Notes: a model not told the origin generated them from the sequence alone. Numbered from the stretch's first letter, positions 1-10,743 are shown. The stretch: DNA of 64,000 bases from Lepiota brunneoincarnata (GCA_023014365.1 JAEBUN010000069.1:52409-116408), one strand, 5' to 3'. Translations and numbers: made by a program.

Positions 1-1652
1 TGGGGCGTTCTTGCAGAACGTATGCCATCCTTCCAACATGAGCTCATCCGCGCTCAGGCTTCTTCCTCAGATTCCCGAACACCTTCGCCGTAAAGTCCTT
101 CGTCCTACCCCAGTGTTTTCCCTAGCCCCGACCTTCTCGCAAAGCCGGATGATGTAGAATAGTACCACCTATACATGATACCTTTGCTTTACCGATAGGG
201 GGATCACACACATATGCCCAAAACGTCGAGCTCATCAGAGGCCCTATCTTGAGTACTTCATGGTTCAACCTGTTTGATCGACAGCTCTTAGCCATTCTCT
301 ACGACATACCTTCTATTCTCCTTCCTTGCACACACCTGGCGACGTCGCCTATTATTTTGGGTGTGCAGTTCCTTATGACACTTTCCAAGATTATCCCAAG
401 TTGTTTCGAGAAAATCCCCCAAGCCCTTGGCTTTCCAGAGCCTAAATGGCGCGAAGGGGGGGGGGCAGAGCGGTCGTGTGAAAAAGGTCATGCGAGAAAG
501 TGATTCTACAAATGAGTGCAAGCGTGTTTCGGGACCTCAGCTGCAGGCATAACTTAATCTAAGAGCTGAGCGCATGGAACAGGAGGAGGAGAATCAAGAT
601 TTTCATATGTACCAGAAAAGGCCGTGCTAGAATAGATATTGTTATTGTCCTACTTGGCGAGCGTGTTCAGTTAGGACTGAGATGGGGTGTTGTCGAATGT
701 ATGGTCAGGCGACGGCCATTGGGGGGGGAAAGTGATGCAGTCGAGTGTCAGCTGCTGCGTGGGTGATGCATGGCCGAATGCGGACGTTGCTGCAATGTTG
801 ATTGATCAGTCAGGTGCCGAGTGAGTGATGCGCAACGTGTCGGGTGGCCGAGGTGATTGATGTGCATCTGAATGTGGATGTTCCCACGCTATTGATCTGT
901 CGGGTGCCGAGGTTTGTTCGTTCTAAGTTTGTCACAACGAGAGGTGGTGGGGTGGTGAATAGCTGCTGTTACACCTGCAGCTGTTCACCCACCTCTACAA
1001 AAGGTCATGCAAGAGAGCAGATAGATCATGTGCAAGGAAAATCATGTGGGTTATCAGGGGGACTCAAGGGTTGGACTAGGGTTCATAGTCCAGGGTCTTG
1101 GGTTGGGTTGCAGGCTGTGGAGGGAAGGGTGTGGAGGGAAGGGTGTGGACTCTGGAGACAAGGGTGTAGGGTGAGAGGATGGGGTGTGGGTGTGTGGATG
1201 TACAGCAGAGTACAGGATGAGAGTGGACAAAGAGAGAGGCACAGGGAAGCAGGGTGTTGGGTGTGCAGAAGATACTGTATGTATAAATGCAAGTTGATCT
1301 GGACAAGGAGACAAGACAGTGAGACAGGTGTATAATGGGTTAGGGAAGGGGGGACTAAAACACAAGTCACAACAGTGGGGTACAATAGGTTGTTGGGGTT
1401 TCCAACTACCCACCTGTTTTGATTATCGCTGATAGTGATTGATTGTGATTAGTTACTTATGTAATGTAATCTGCAGAACATTTTATTAATACCCCCAAAT
1501 AATGGGTGAAAGTATATTAAATAACTTAACTTCAAGTTTCAAAACTTGCTGTGCTGACTTGAGCACTGACTTAGTGCTGAGAAAAGTCACATGATCATGC
1601 AGCAAGCTGCACTTTTGCCTGGGGTCCAAGCATGAGAACTTGTAAAACCTGG
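1..1652. other. No recognisable gene; low-complexity and repeat fragments
   Basis: No reading frame here resembles a known family. A degenerate tandem duplication is visible at about 735-905 (two units ending in GTGCCGAG). A hairpin-prone stretch at about 943-1010 (GAGGTGG ... CCACCTC) resembles 50075-50130 inside the SINE-like repeat. From 1075 to 1390 the plus strand is strongly purine-rich, which opens long but compositionally biased frames on the minus strand; I do not treat those as genes. Positions 1430-1652 are AT-rich and unassigned. Confidence 0.5.
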
Positions 1653-1772
1653 TGAAAAGGTGGAAATGTTTGTGGGTTTTAATATAGATAGAGGGCTTGT
1701 TTTCACTAAGCTTAGCTGAAATTTGATAAGCTTAAGCTAATACAAGTAGTATGAGATAGATAATGAATAGTT

Positions 1773-2470
1773 TGTTATGATCCGTGCTCCTTCTGTATCC
1801 GAGGATAACTGGAGACGGCCTTCAATCACTCTACAAGGTGTCCGAGACGGTTGGCCTTATAGAGCTTAGTGGATCGCGCTCAATGAGATAACGAGGGAAG
1901 ACGCCAAGTTAAGGCAGAGAGGTAAACGACCGCTGTTAACAAGATTAAAGCTTGAGGCTTTAATCTCTACTTGTACAGGCCTTATATACCTATGAGATGC
2001 TATATACTCGTTATAGGTTACTTGGCTGTTCTACTGGTCGTGCGCAGTCCTGACCATGATGCACATCCTGGCTGATGGCATCCTAGCGTTATTTATATTA
2101 CAATGAGTCAGTACTCTCGCTACTGCTGTGCGATGTTCCATCGCTTTCTTCTGACTCATAATCTCCTTCTCCCGATTGTATCTCCATGGAGTCTTCTCCA
2201 TTCTCGCTCTCCATTCTCTCGGTGCTTCCATCCGCATCGGAGGTTGGATCGGTTGATCCATGGTTATCTTCCTCGTCCTCGGGGTATTCCAATATATCCT
2301 CCAAGGTTATCTCCATTCCTGCTTCTCTCGCCAGGTCCTGCATGGCGGTGTAGTATTCCCCTTCCTCGTCTTCGTATTCTTGTGCCCGTAGTTGATCTGT
2401 AGTCTCCTGTACCCATCTTGTAAAGTCGAACAGTAATTCTTGTTCCTCCCGGTCTGGACTGTTCATAACA
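1773..2470 (-). mobile_element. Solo LTR of family B with perfect TAGTT target duplication
   Basis: The 698-bp unit begins TGTTATGATCC and ends GTTCATAACA. It is flanked on both sides by TAGTT (1768-1772 and 2471-2475), a 5-bp duplication typical of LTR integrases. It interrupts LTR-A copy 1; the uninterrupted sequence is seen near 30565 and 33920. Further copies of this LTR are at 22839-23462 (truncated) and 48912-49618 (reverse orientation). A TATATA-like stretch lies near 1983-2012. An open frame covers much of the LTR on the minus strand. Confidence 0.85.
2098..2466 (-). CDS. Acidic ORF encoded inside LTR-B
   Basis: A 122-codon frame whose ATG lies four bases inside the LTR end (TGTT-ATG). 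It begins MNSPDREE and ends in an acidic Ser/Glu/Asp tail (ESEESDGTSHSSSE). The same protein is readable in the LTR-B copy at 48912-49289, where the frame is open upstream into the element's internal region. That suggests it is the C-terminal end of an element-encoded protein that runs into the 3' LTR. No domain is recognised. Conservation of the frame in two copies (third copy truncated) argues it was once coding; in a solo LTR it is probably not expressed as a working gene. Confidence 0.4.
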   Translation of the reverse strand: MNSPDREEQELLFDFTRWVQETTDQLRAQEYEDEEGEYYTAMQDLAREAGMEITLEDILEYPEDEEDNHGSTDPTSDADGSTERMESENGEDSMEIQSGEGDYESEESDGTSHSSSESTDSL

Positions 2471-2620
2471 TAGTTTCATCTTTTGGGGTGTTCTGGGGGT
2501 GCATTCTGACAGCAAAATTCAAGAGAGTAGTGTTTTTAGGGGTTAATGAACAGCTGTTGAAGTTATCTTAGCCATTTGGTGCAACAGTGAAAGGACAATC
2601 CCTGTCAATTCAAAGTACAG

Positions 2621-2730
2621 GTCTCTGGTCTCTGGTCTCTGGTCTCTGAACTCTACTCTGGTCTCTATCTCTATCTCTACCACTCTGAAACTCTGAAACT
2701 CTGTTCTCTGTCTCTGTCTCTGGGTTGGTT
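2621..2730. repeat. CTCTGG/CTCTGT microsatellite inside LTR-A
   Basis: Runs of GGTCTCT and CTGTCT with variants. The same tract occurs in the other LTR-A copies at about 30713-30765 and 34064-34172 and differs in length between them, so it accounts for much of the size difference between copies. Confidence 0.75.
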
Positions 2731-2894
2731 GATGACTGAAGAAATCACACTTAACAATGCACACTAAATAGCCCTCTGAAACTCTTCTTGATCACAGCTT
2801 GCAGACTTGCATGTGAAAGTGGGAGTAAGACCTCCTCCTTCTCCATGAACAAGTGCAACTGTATTTATATTGTTTAGATACATATCGGGAGATA

Positions 2895-4498
2895 CAGTGA
2901 CCCACAAAACTGTTCCAATGTTTTGTACTTTTGACTTAAAGTAGTAATAGCTCAATAAATAAAATGGCTAAATTTGTGAAAGTATTTAGAAACATAGCCA
3001 AATATGTCATATCTGACCCTGCAAAGTCGCGTTATGTAATACTTCCAAATGAGGTAATCATGAATTTTGTAAGCATTTTAAGTCATTGGAACAGTTTTGT
3101 CAATGGTGATTTTTGATACTAATCCAAGCAATCACATAACTCCATTGATTGTGAATCAATAAGATTATGTGACCATGTGTCTTTGACATATAAATAGATG
3201 TGCTGACAGCCATGTCCCATCATTCTCAACCCCCCCACTTATCATGAAGCCATTATCTTCTACTCTAAAGAAAACTATCCTCTCTATGCTAAATTCTCAT
3301 CATTCCTATACTAAAATTTAGGCAATTACTGGTGTTGGGTGCAGTACCATGTCCAGACTAGCCTCTAAAAATTGTTCCAGCCTTACCAAATCACTTGGAG
3401 GACCTCCTTCAAAACTCTCTACTACTAATATCTGGTATACTATCCATCTTATCTCTGTTGGCAAGGCTGAAACTGCTGTAGATATAGCCAAATCTCTTAC
3501 TCCCATCATTGGGACATCAGTCTCTTCACAGACTGTGGCAAGGCATCTCAAACAGGCAGGAATGAAGGCTGTATTCAAGTAACAAAAGCCTTTACTCTCT
3601 GACAAGCATAGGAGAGCTAGACTGGATTTTGCTCTGACACACCAGCATTGGACTGTGGAGGATTGGAAACTGGTTGGATAGTCTGATGAGACCAAAATCA
3701 ATCATTTGGGGTCAGATGGGAGGAAGTGGGCATGGAAAAAGAAGGGAGAGGGGCTCAGTGAAAGATTGGTTAAGGAATCTCTAAAGTATGGAGGAGGATC
3801 AGCAATGGTTTGGGGCTGTATGCTGTGGGATGGCCTAGGCTATGCCATGAGGATTGATGGAAGGATGGATGCAGAGTTGTCTGTGCAAATTTTGGAGGAG
3901 GATTTGAAGAAGAGTCTCTAGTGGTACAAGCTTAAACCCTGAGATATCATCTTTTAGCAAGATAATGATCCCAAACACAAGAGTATATTGGCCAAAAAAT
4001 GGTTCAAAAAAATTGTTTTAGGCTCCTAACCTGGCCAGCACAGTCACCTGACCTCAATCCCATTGACCACTTATGGGATTATGTGAAGAGAAAGCTGGGA
4101 GAGTATAAATCTCCTCCCAAGGGTATAGAGGAGTTGTGGCAGAGGGTAGAGAAGGAGTGGGATGCTATTCCAGCTTCTGAGTTTCAGAAGTTAATTGAAA
4201 GTATGCCTAGAAGAGTAGCAGTTGTCCTCAAAGCCAAGGGGGACTACTCTAAGTACTAGAATAATAGGATGGCCTGGTATAATATATCATTGACAAAACT
4301 GTTCCAATGACTTAAAATGCTTACAAAATTCATAATTACCTAAGTTAAATGTATTACATAACGCGACTTTGCAGGGTCGGATACAACATATTTTGCTTTG
4401 TTTGGAAATATTTCCACAAATTTAGCCATTTTATTCATTGAGCTATTACTACTTTAAGTCAAAAGTACAAAACATTGGAACAGTTTTGTGGGTCACTG
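2895..4498 (+). mobile_element. Tc1/mariner element 1 with long inverted repeats, TA duplication
   Basis: The element is flanked by TA (2893-2894, 4499-4500) and ends CAGTGACCCAC / GTGGGTCACTG. Terminal inverted repeats are about 206 bp (2895-3100 and 4293-4498). Within each terminal repeat the 17-mer acaaaactgttccaatg is present at the outer end and again, inverted, at the inner end. The two other LTR-A copies carry the uninterrupted site (gagatagtaaatatg near 30931 and 34339), so the insertion is shown directly. Internal sequence is a decayed Tc1-like transposase. Confidence 0.9.
3244..4259 (+). pseudogene. Tc1/mariner transposase, decayed
   Basis: Homology to Tc1-like DDE transposases is visible along the whole length: an N-terminal helix-turn-helix region, SDETKIN around the first Asp, QDNDPKH around the second, and SPDLNPIDHLW at the third site. 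The third residue is Asp rather than the Glu usual in Tc1 (spacing consistent with DD34D). The frame is broken by stops at 3319-3321, 3580-3582, 3679-3681, 3919-3921 and others, several of which look like CAG to TAG changes, and by a frameshift near 4005 in an A-run. It cannot make transposase. ATG at 3244 is the likely original start. Confidence 0.85.
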
Positions 4499-4717
4499 TA
4501 GTAAATATGAAATAGAAAACAATAAGCTTAATTGTTACAGGCACTGTAGAATATTTTGAAAGGTTTGGCAGCATTTCTACCTTGCCCTGGGTTATGGGTT
4601 TTTCTCTGATTAACAAATGGCAATCCAGCCAAATGTGTTCTGTGCTTGTCTGCATTATTCCATGTCCATGTGAGCACATTAAGCCTCTGGATCAATTATG
4701 ATTGGAATGTATAGTGG

Positions 4718-6074
4718 TGAAAAGGTAATTGGTTTTTGTCCCCAGGTAAGGTTACAGGTGCACTCAGTACACTCAAGCTAGTGAGGAGTGTACATCTTTC
4801 ATGAATGCTAAGTTTGTGGGGCTTGGAAAGTTATCAAACTCAGAGAGTGATAGTACAAAAGTCAAGTTCTGTTCTATTGTCACTTGACAATAGTAAGTAC
4901 TCAACAAATTGTGAACTAGTGAGCAAGTAACTTTTCTTGCTAATAGTTCAAGAATAAAGAGTTTGTTAACTTCAAGACCTAACTTGTTTCACAGATGGCT
5001 CTCAAGTCAACAAGGATAGCACACAAATAACTTTACTTGTAGCTAACCCAAAAGTTTGAACAAGTTACAATTTGGAACCTAATGCAATAGTCCTCAATCA
5101 CTGATTAAGTCTACCACTTAGAATCCTAAGCACCCCCTAGACAAATAGTTCTCAAGCTGGCAGGCTAGCTGAGAAGGTATAACTACCACTTAGGATCCTA
5201 GACATCTCCAAGATGAGTGGTCCTCAAGCTAGTATTCAATCCCTGAAGTCAATTACCACTTAGAATCCTAGACATCACCAAGATGAGTGGTCCTCAAGCT
5301 AGTAATCAATCTCAGGTGTTTGTGAACATCTTAGCTAGGAAGCAATCACTCCACAGTCAAACAGGTGTGTTCAGATGGTCAAATGAGATGTTAAACACTG
5401 TAATCAATGGGATGAAAGAATCCTGGCAGAATGCTTGCCCTGCCCCCCCCACAACAGCCTTATTTTATACTACTAATACATGCAGTACTTCATACATATT
5501 TAGGAATAGCTTATGCATCCTTTTCCTTTCTAGCTTTTCTATTCTAAGTGATATCATATGGCTGATACATCCTCTTACTCACCCCATCAGCAGTTCTCCC
5601 TATGTTTCACAATTGGAGCCCATTTCCTGACTAGGTTATCTGATGTTTTGGCACCACAATTGGGTTGGCTCCTTCCATTTTAGTCTCCTGGAGTTCCTTG
5701 AATCTTCTCCAGACATCTAAACTTTAGTGAATAAATCAGGTAGGCAAGCTCCTTCTCTAGGCAACCCCTCAGATTGTAAACCATCAAGTTTCACTCTATT
5801 TTCCCTTGGTTTGTGGCTTCAGACAAATGTAGCTAGGAACATTTGTATACCTATGATATACCATTAATCATTAATTATCCCTCTGCCAATAGGTTGACAT
5901 ATTAGGGCCTTAGGTTACCTCCGAGGTATTTTCTTGCCTGGCCAGCAACTTGTGACTTGTTCTGGCCCTCTTTTTCCCTATAGCTAAGGGTTATCAAGAG
6001 TTTTTGCCTCAATTCTGAGGGTATAAGTTGAATAAATTCGATTTTTTGGGTATATTTGAAATTTTGGTGTATTA
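4718..6074. mobile_element. LTR-like insert related to LTR-A
   Basis: About 1.36 kb inserted into LTR-A copy 1: the host sequence GTATAGTGG on the left resumes with GATGGAC on the right, and copies 2 and 3 lack it. It begins TGAAAAGGTAA and ends GGTGTATTAGCA. Both ends resemble LTR-A ends (TGAAAAGG ... GGTGTATCA), so it may be a diverged LTR of the same superfamily. A clear target duplication is not seen. The frame at 5283-5630 has no recognisable family. Confidence 0.55.
5108..5310. repeat. Imperfect ~65-70 bp tandem repeat
   Basis: Three units, each holding the phrase ACCACTTAGRATCCTA followed by a tract with GATGAGTGGTCCTCAAGCTAG. The repeat is contained in the LTR-like insert and is not seen elsewhere in the window. 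Confidence 0.65.
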
Positions 6075-7059
6075 GCAGATGGACAATCCCTTGATCTGTT
6101 GTAATTAATCTCAGCTAGGCAGTATGCTGAGGTGCCAGGACCCACAAAGCATTCATTAATTATGAGTCTTTGATATTTTCTAGGGTTTTGGGCATTGGTT
6201 GTCACCTCCTGAATGTTGGACATTCTGTTCCATGGTCCAGTCATCATTATTGAGCTTGCTATAGGTGTAATACACCTGTAACAGCTGCTAAGTACATTCT
6301 TAGGTTCTAACAAATCTGAGTTCATCAGAAAGCTGCTTGTAAGGTTCCTTGATGTGACTGGAGTATACATGATGAGCTATGTAGAGTCCTAAATCCCTTC
6401 AGAGAGCATTCTGATAGTTTGGTTCACTAAGCTTATTGCTAATGAGCTGGTTTGAACACTTCCAAGGCTTGAATATCCTCAATTTGGTCAAACTGGCTAC
6501 TACAGGATATAGTACTAATCCTCTATAGAGTTTTTTTAATAACATAGCCAATAATTCTATGTAGAGAATTGTTCCAGAGTACAGAATTCATGTATAGGCA
6601 TGAAATTGGCATATCAGCAGCTTGAATCAACAGTCCACCCTGCTTCCCTTGCTTGCATTTCTTTATATTTTATGAGGCACAACCAAGTAAGACATGGGAT
6701 CTGAAGAAAGGGACATTGTTGGGTGTTTGACAAAACCAGGTACATGTACCTCAAGCATAGCCCAAAACCCAAGTTCAGGTCCCTTGTGGCCTCCATTCCT
6801 ACTACTGTACCTGATTGCCATGCAAGTTGTCACAAAAGAAAGGAAGCCCAGAGCTGACTGTCAATATCCCCCTGTGGAACACAAAGTTATCCAGAAATAC
6901 AAAGAGAACTACTGGAAACAAACAACTGCAGAACATTGAGGGAGGATATTCAAATCAGACATTCTTCCCAATATATTCAATTACTGAACAAACAATGGAG
7001 CCAATCCAATAGCAGCAGATGAGGTGGACTGGCATGTTAAGGTAAGTGTTGAATTAGTA

Positions 7060-8304
7060 CAGTAGGGTAGCAAATGTTTTGTGAAAATTTGTCACATGAC
7101 CTCATTTAACAACAAATGAAAAAAAATCCTATTAATCAACAACTATATCTTACATGCCAAAAATAGCTAGAAAGAAGAATACTGTCTCTGAACTATGCTC
7201 CCTGATATGTACAAAGCATCAGGGATGTATTCCTGCTTGTGAAATTACTGATTACTTCAGAGTCAATATTTCCACCATCTAGTGGGTTATCTATAGGCAC
7301 AAGGAGCAGGATCATTATGAGGATGCCCCTAGGTCTGGGAAACCTTCCTTATTGAATGACAGGGCAATGTAACACATCAAAATTGTGCTAGAGAGAAATA
7401 GACCCCAAACTCCCTACAAGATCACCCACTCAAGAAACACTTCCTTTGACTCCCCTGCTCATCCCCATACTATCTGGTATACTATTAGGTATTAATTGGG
7501 TCTTAGTAAATACATTTCTGCAAAGAAACTATTTCTTAAGCCCTCCCATGTCAAAGCCAGGATGGTATAAGCAAGAGAACATTGGGGGTGGATAGAGGAG
7601 GACTGGAGACATGTAATCCAGACAGATGAGGCTTCTGTGGAGATTGGATTGGGTTCAAAGATGGTTTGGGTATGGAGGAGACCTGGTGAGAGGTACATGA
7701 AAAGGTGTTTTACCCCTACTTTCAAGTCTGGAAGACAGAGTCTTATAATATGGGGGTATATGGCACACAAAAAACTCATTCCACTGGTTTATATATCCAA
7801 GGATACAAGGAATGATGCAAATTATGTTAGCCTAGTCCTTAGTGGACCATTATAGGATTTTTATGGGAATTTATTGGAAGAGAGGGAGTAGGTAACAGTG
7901 ATGGAAGATGGAGCTCTAATTTACCATGCAAAGATCACCCAACAACTCTGCAATTCCCACCTCCCCAATCAACTTCTACATCCAGTTCAGTCACCAGATG
8001 TTGATCCATTGAATATGTATGGAAATGCATCAAAGTCAGAATTAATGACTAACCAAAAATCCCCAAAACCCTTGACAAACTTTGGGAGGCATTTCAGGAT
8101 GATTGGACAATGATTAATTTAAATTATATTAATGACCTGGTCAAGAGCATGCCCAATTGTGCTCAGGCAGTCTATGAGGTTAAGGGCCACCATCCAAAAT
8201 ATTAACATAATTTTAGATGCAGTTGTCATAGTGTAGTGAATATCTTTAATGATTAATGCATTGTTTGTCTTTGTTGTTTTCACAAAACTTTTGTTACCCT
8301 ACTG
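7060..8304 (+). mobile_element. Tc1/mariner element 2 with TA duplication
   Basis: A 1245-bp element between TA dinucleotides (7058-7059 and 8305-8306). Terminal inverted repeats of about 28 bp begin cagtagggtarcaaa and differ at two or three positions. It is a different family from element 1: ends and internal sequence do not match. It lies inside the intron of a KDZ cargo-gene relic, where it would have been spliced out. Confidence 0.85.
7096..8205 (+). pseudogene. Tc1/mariner transposase of element 2, decayed
   Basis: Fragments of a Tc1-like transposase can be read in several frames: a helix-turn-helix segment followed by RSGKPSLLNDR, then WVWRRPGERY, LIIWGYMAHKKLIPLV, a MEDGALIYHA segment where the second catalytic Asp is expected, and SPDVDPLN where the NPIE motif is expected. 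Several in-frame stops (for example after VLSGPL at 7853) and frame changes break it. Confidence 0.75.
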
Positions 8305-8432
8305 TACACTCAGAACAAGTTTATTTGATGCATCTGTGTGACAGGCATTGGGGAAATGGCTTGCAAATAATTGGTGGCCATATCTCACTGTACAAACACT
8401 AAGAACTGGACTTACAATGAACTGAAATACAG

Positions 8433-8935
8433 TATGGGAAGGAAAACTGCGGAAAAGTGAGAAGATAATCCTCGAAACGCTCTTAGATCAGACTGGGGGA
8501 GCGTATCGTACATCGGGACGTGATTCTGTGCTCTTTCACGTCTACACCAACGCCGGGTTGGGAGATTTATGCAGGTTTTGCCCTTGCGAAGGGGCTTATC
8601 AGAGGGCTTGACCGCTGCACTCACCTGCCTTGGCTCGTGTAGCGGGGCTGGACCTGAGGCACCCCTCCCGCTCGGATGCTTCACGGCGCGGCAGCTAATG
8701 AGAGGCCGGCCCACTGCGTGGATCGTCGTTGATTCCTAAGCCTCTTACCTAAGCATCAGGCCGGCCGTCTCCGAAGATAAGGTGACGAACTGTGAAAGTG
8801 CGAGGCCTTTGGACCCAACCAAGATCCCTGCAGGACCCCCAGAGGCCAGGCGTAGTGACCACTGCTACCCTGGTCGTTGACGCTCCTCCCAACCCAACCG
8901 CACTCCTGAGATGTCCTCAACGAAAGACAACTACT
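8433..8935 (+). pseudogene. Fragment duplicated from the helicase gene, split by a repeat
   Basis: 8433-8562 matches 12514-12640 of the helicase gene (shared AAAAAGTGAGAAGA-like and TCATCGGGACGTGATTC phrases; the protein SSGRDSLFFHIYTN is degraded). The match resumes at about 8838-8880 with GAGGCCAGGCGTA and GTCGTTGACGCTCCTCCC, matching 12655-12712. The two halves are separated by ~270 bp of a dispersed repeat. Stops and frameshifts are present. It is a pseudogene fragment of the gene 2 kb downstream or of a lost paralogue. Confidence 0.75.
8563..8830. repeat. Dispersed GC-rich repeat shared with 50150-50290
   Basis: Inserted in the helicase relic. The segment 8685-8815 (AAGCATCAGGCCGGCCGTCT, then AAGTGCGAGG) matches 50150-50290 next to the kinase gene. 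It resembles the tail of the candidate SINE there; the tRNA-like head is not visible here. Confidence 0.55.
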
Positions 8936-10426
8936 TTCTGACCCCGAACATTCTCTTTCATCTGCGAGGTTTCATTCGAGCTCTATAGCTTTGCCTGCCG
9001 TCATTTGTACCAGACAAGCTACCTCCCCCCTCACTGCCTGTCCTGGGTCTGAGCCACCCCGAGCAATCGTCCCACAGTTGCCTTGTTAATCACCTAGGCC
9101 TAGGGTTACGGTACGGATAAAGCGTGGTGGTCTTCTAATCAGAAGAAAATGGGTCCTTCCGGCGTCCACAACAACCCTGACTAGTCGGATTTACGGGTGT
9201 CCAATGGATCCATCATACTCATATCTGCCAAATAAGCTCGGAAGCCGGTTCTATGATGAGATTGTCCCAGGGCCCCCAAGAATCCCCACATAAGTCGGAA
9301 GCCGGCCCAAAAAAGTCTCGTCCGGTCGCAAGGCTGGGAGGTCACAAATTTCGTCCGGCCGGCCTCCAACTTTAAGCCAGAATTAGCAAATTTTCTCCAG
9401 TTTTTGGCCTCCGACCTTCGAAAAATTGCCAAAAATTGCCAAAAGATTACAGGAGCCATCTAACTCATAATATAATACAGGCCGGCTTTGAATACATGTA
9501 TTCAGTGAAGAATGACCTGTTTTAAGAACTGCTATTTGCCCTCGGAGTCAACTGTGTAACAGATGCCCGAATCTGTTTCAAGCCCTGACATAAAGCCTTG
9601 AATGAGTCCCGGTCCTTCGAGTCCAACCCCCCTGCCATCTTGCTTTGGGGTCAATAACGGGAGAGCGAGGAAATGGTGAGGAGTCAGAAATCCAAGCTGG
9701 GTAACGTTGAGGACGGTGGTGGCTTGGGTTGTCGCATTGAATTATCCTCCAATGCCATTATGCTCGTTGACGTCATTCCCCTGACCTCGTTCCCTCCCTT
9801 TCCCTCTGACATCTCCCATACCTATGCAAGACACTCTCACCAACTCTGTTATTGCCCAAAAACTCGTGCCGCCTGATTCCAGTAGGGCATTACTCAGAGG
9901 GGCAGACATCCTCTCCCATCATTGAACCTGTAGTCAGAAATGGACCTGGCGCCATCCAGCGATGCTTGAGGCAATCGTGTAGTCGGTTCTCGCGTGTTCT
10001 AAGAACTTTGGGAGGTGCTCGTTGATTCTCTTGTTCGACACACACGCGTCAAAGGATCCCCTAACAAGGATCCTTACCAAAGGATTGCTTTGGAAGGGGT
10101 AGGTCAATGAATCGGAGGGTTGGCATGTTTCTATAAGGCACGACGAGATCTTTATCTTCTTGTGGTACTTCGGTTGCGGTGTTCTTGGCTTGCCGTACGT
10201 AATCCGGTAGGCTCGAATCGGATTTATTGCCTCGACCAAATTGAAGTGATATGTGTTGACTAATGGCTCCTCGGCCAGATCCATGCAGGTTGACATATCT
10301 TGGATTGGTGGCACTTTGGATCATTGCTAGTTTAAAAAAGTTGCGAGCAAAATCAGATCAGCAATTTTCAATTCATCACTCAATATATGGTTTATCGATC
10401 ACACTCTTTAATGCGAACAATAGAAC
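8936..10426. other. No confident gene
   Basis: A GCCGGC-rich stretch at 9290-9490 and two overlapping minus frames (9934-10314 and 10061-10324) are present. Neither frame resembles a known family, and their overlap in different frames argues against both being real. I see no RNA gene or repeat with a known name. Confidence 0.4.
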
Positions 10427-10498
10427 GCTGAACTAGGATTCGAACTCTCAGCCTCGCTGAACAGCATAACGTGACCGTTACAGCTGAACCTATTCAGC
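10427..10498 (-). tRNA. tRNA-like sequence, probably a tRNA pseudogene
   Basis: On the minus strand 72 nt can be folded with a perfect 7-bp acceptor stem (GCTGAAT with GTTCAGC, one G-U). It also has a D-arm-like segment (GGTTCAGCTGTAAC) and a GAGTTCGAATCC box resembling the RNA polymerase III B box. The anticodon stem has a mismatch, no T at position 33, and the T stem pairs poorly, so no anticodon can be assigned. A working tRNA is unlikely. tRNAscan-SE or a covariance model would decide. Confidence 0.3.
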
Positions 10499-10743
10499 CA
10501 TTCGTTTGGTCTCAAGTACAGCTTCTGATCCATCCCCAGCCCGCGCGACCGCTTCATCCGGCCTATGACCTCCGACCTTAATAGGTATTCTCAGGGTCCT
10601 ATTATCCCCTGTCCGTACTTGGACGTAATCAGCGTCGCCCTTCTGTAGCCTTTATAACCTCCCTTGTCCGGCGCCACTGTGACAAGTCCTCCCTCTTCCC
10701 ATCTGCATTACAGCTTGAATTTTGATACCCGCCTTCAAGCCCT

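Larger units (their letters stand above)
1653..6616. mobile_element. LTR-A family repeat, copy 1, interrupted by three insertions
   Basis: This is the same ~1.25-1.3 kb repeat as at 30446-31691 and 33801-35100. It starts TGAAAAGG and ends TATCA, so it has TG...CA ends like an LTR. It is split into 1653-1772, 2471-2894, 4499-4717 and 6075-6616 by a solo LTR-B, a Tc1/mariner element and a second LTR-like insert. The uninterrupted copies supply the empty sites for all three. No target duplication is seen around this copy (ATGTT/CCTGG on the left, GCAGC on the right). The right flank is the 5' end of a decayed KDZ transposase gene, so the repeat landed in a KDZ element. No gag or pol is present; solo LTR is the best reading. 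Confidence 0.7.
6617..8432 (+). pseudogene. Relic of KDZ-element cargo gene b with intron-borne Tc1 insertion
   Basis: Positions 6620-7057 match 31880-32290 of the large KDZ element: the start of the transposase gene on the minus strand and exon 1 of gene b on the plus strand (shared peptides such as KYKENY and KQTT). The exon ends at a GTAAGT donor at 7042. The intron is interrupted by Tc1/mariner element 2 (7060-8304), and exon 2 resumes at about 8334 with ALGKWL, as in gene b. Homology fades by 8410 and the helicase relic starts at 8433. It is a second, older KDZ copy, now only a fragment. Confidence 0.6.

Noticed and set aside
1054..1413. Overlapping minus-strand frames rich in Pro, Ser and His
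   Set aside because: They come from a purine/pyrimidine-skewed tract open in all frames; no family resemblance.
9934..10324. Two overlapping minus-strand frames as genes
   Set aside because: Different frames over the same DNA, no recognisable motif, no promoter or splice signals.
10427..10498. A functional tRNA gene on the minus strand
   Set aside because: The acceptor stem is good, but the anticodon arm and T stem do not fold and no anticodon can be named; kept only as a tRNA-like relic.
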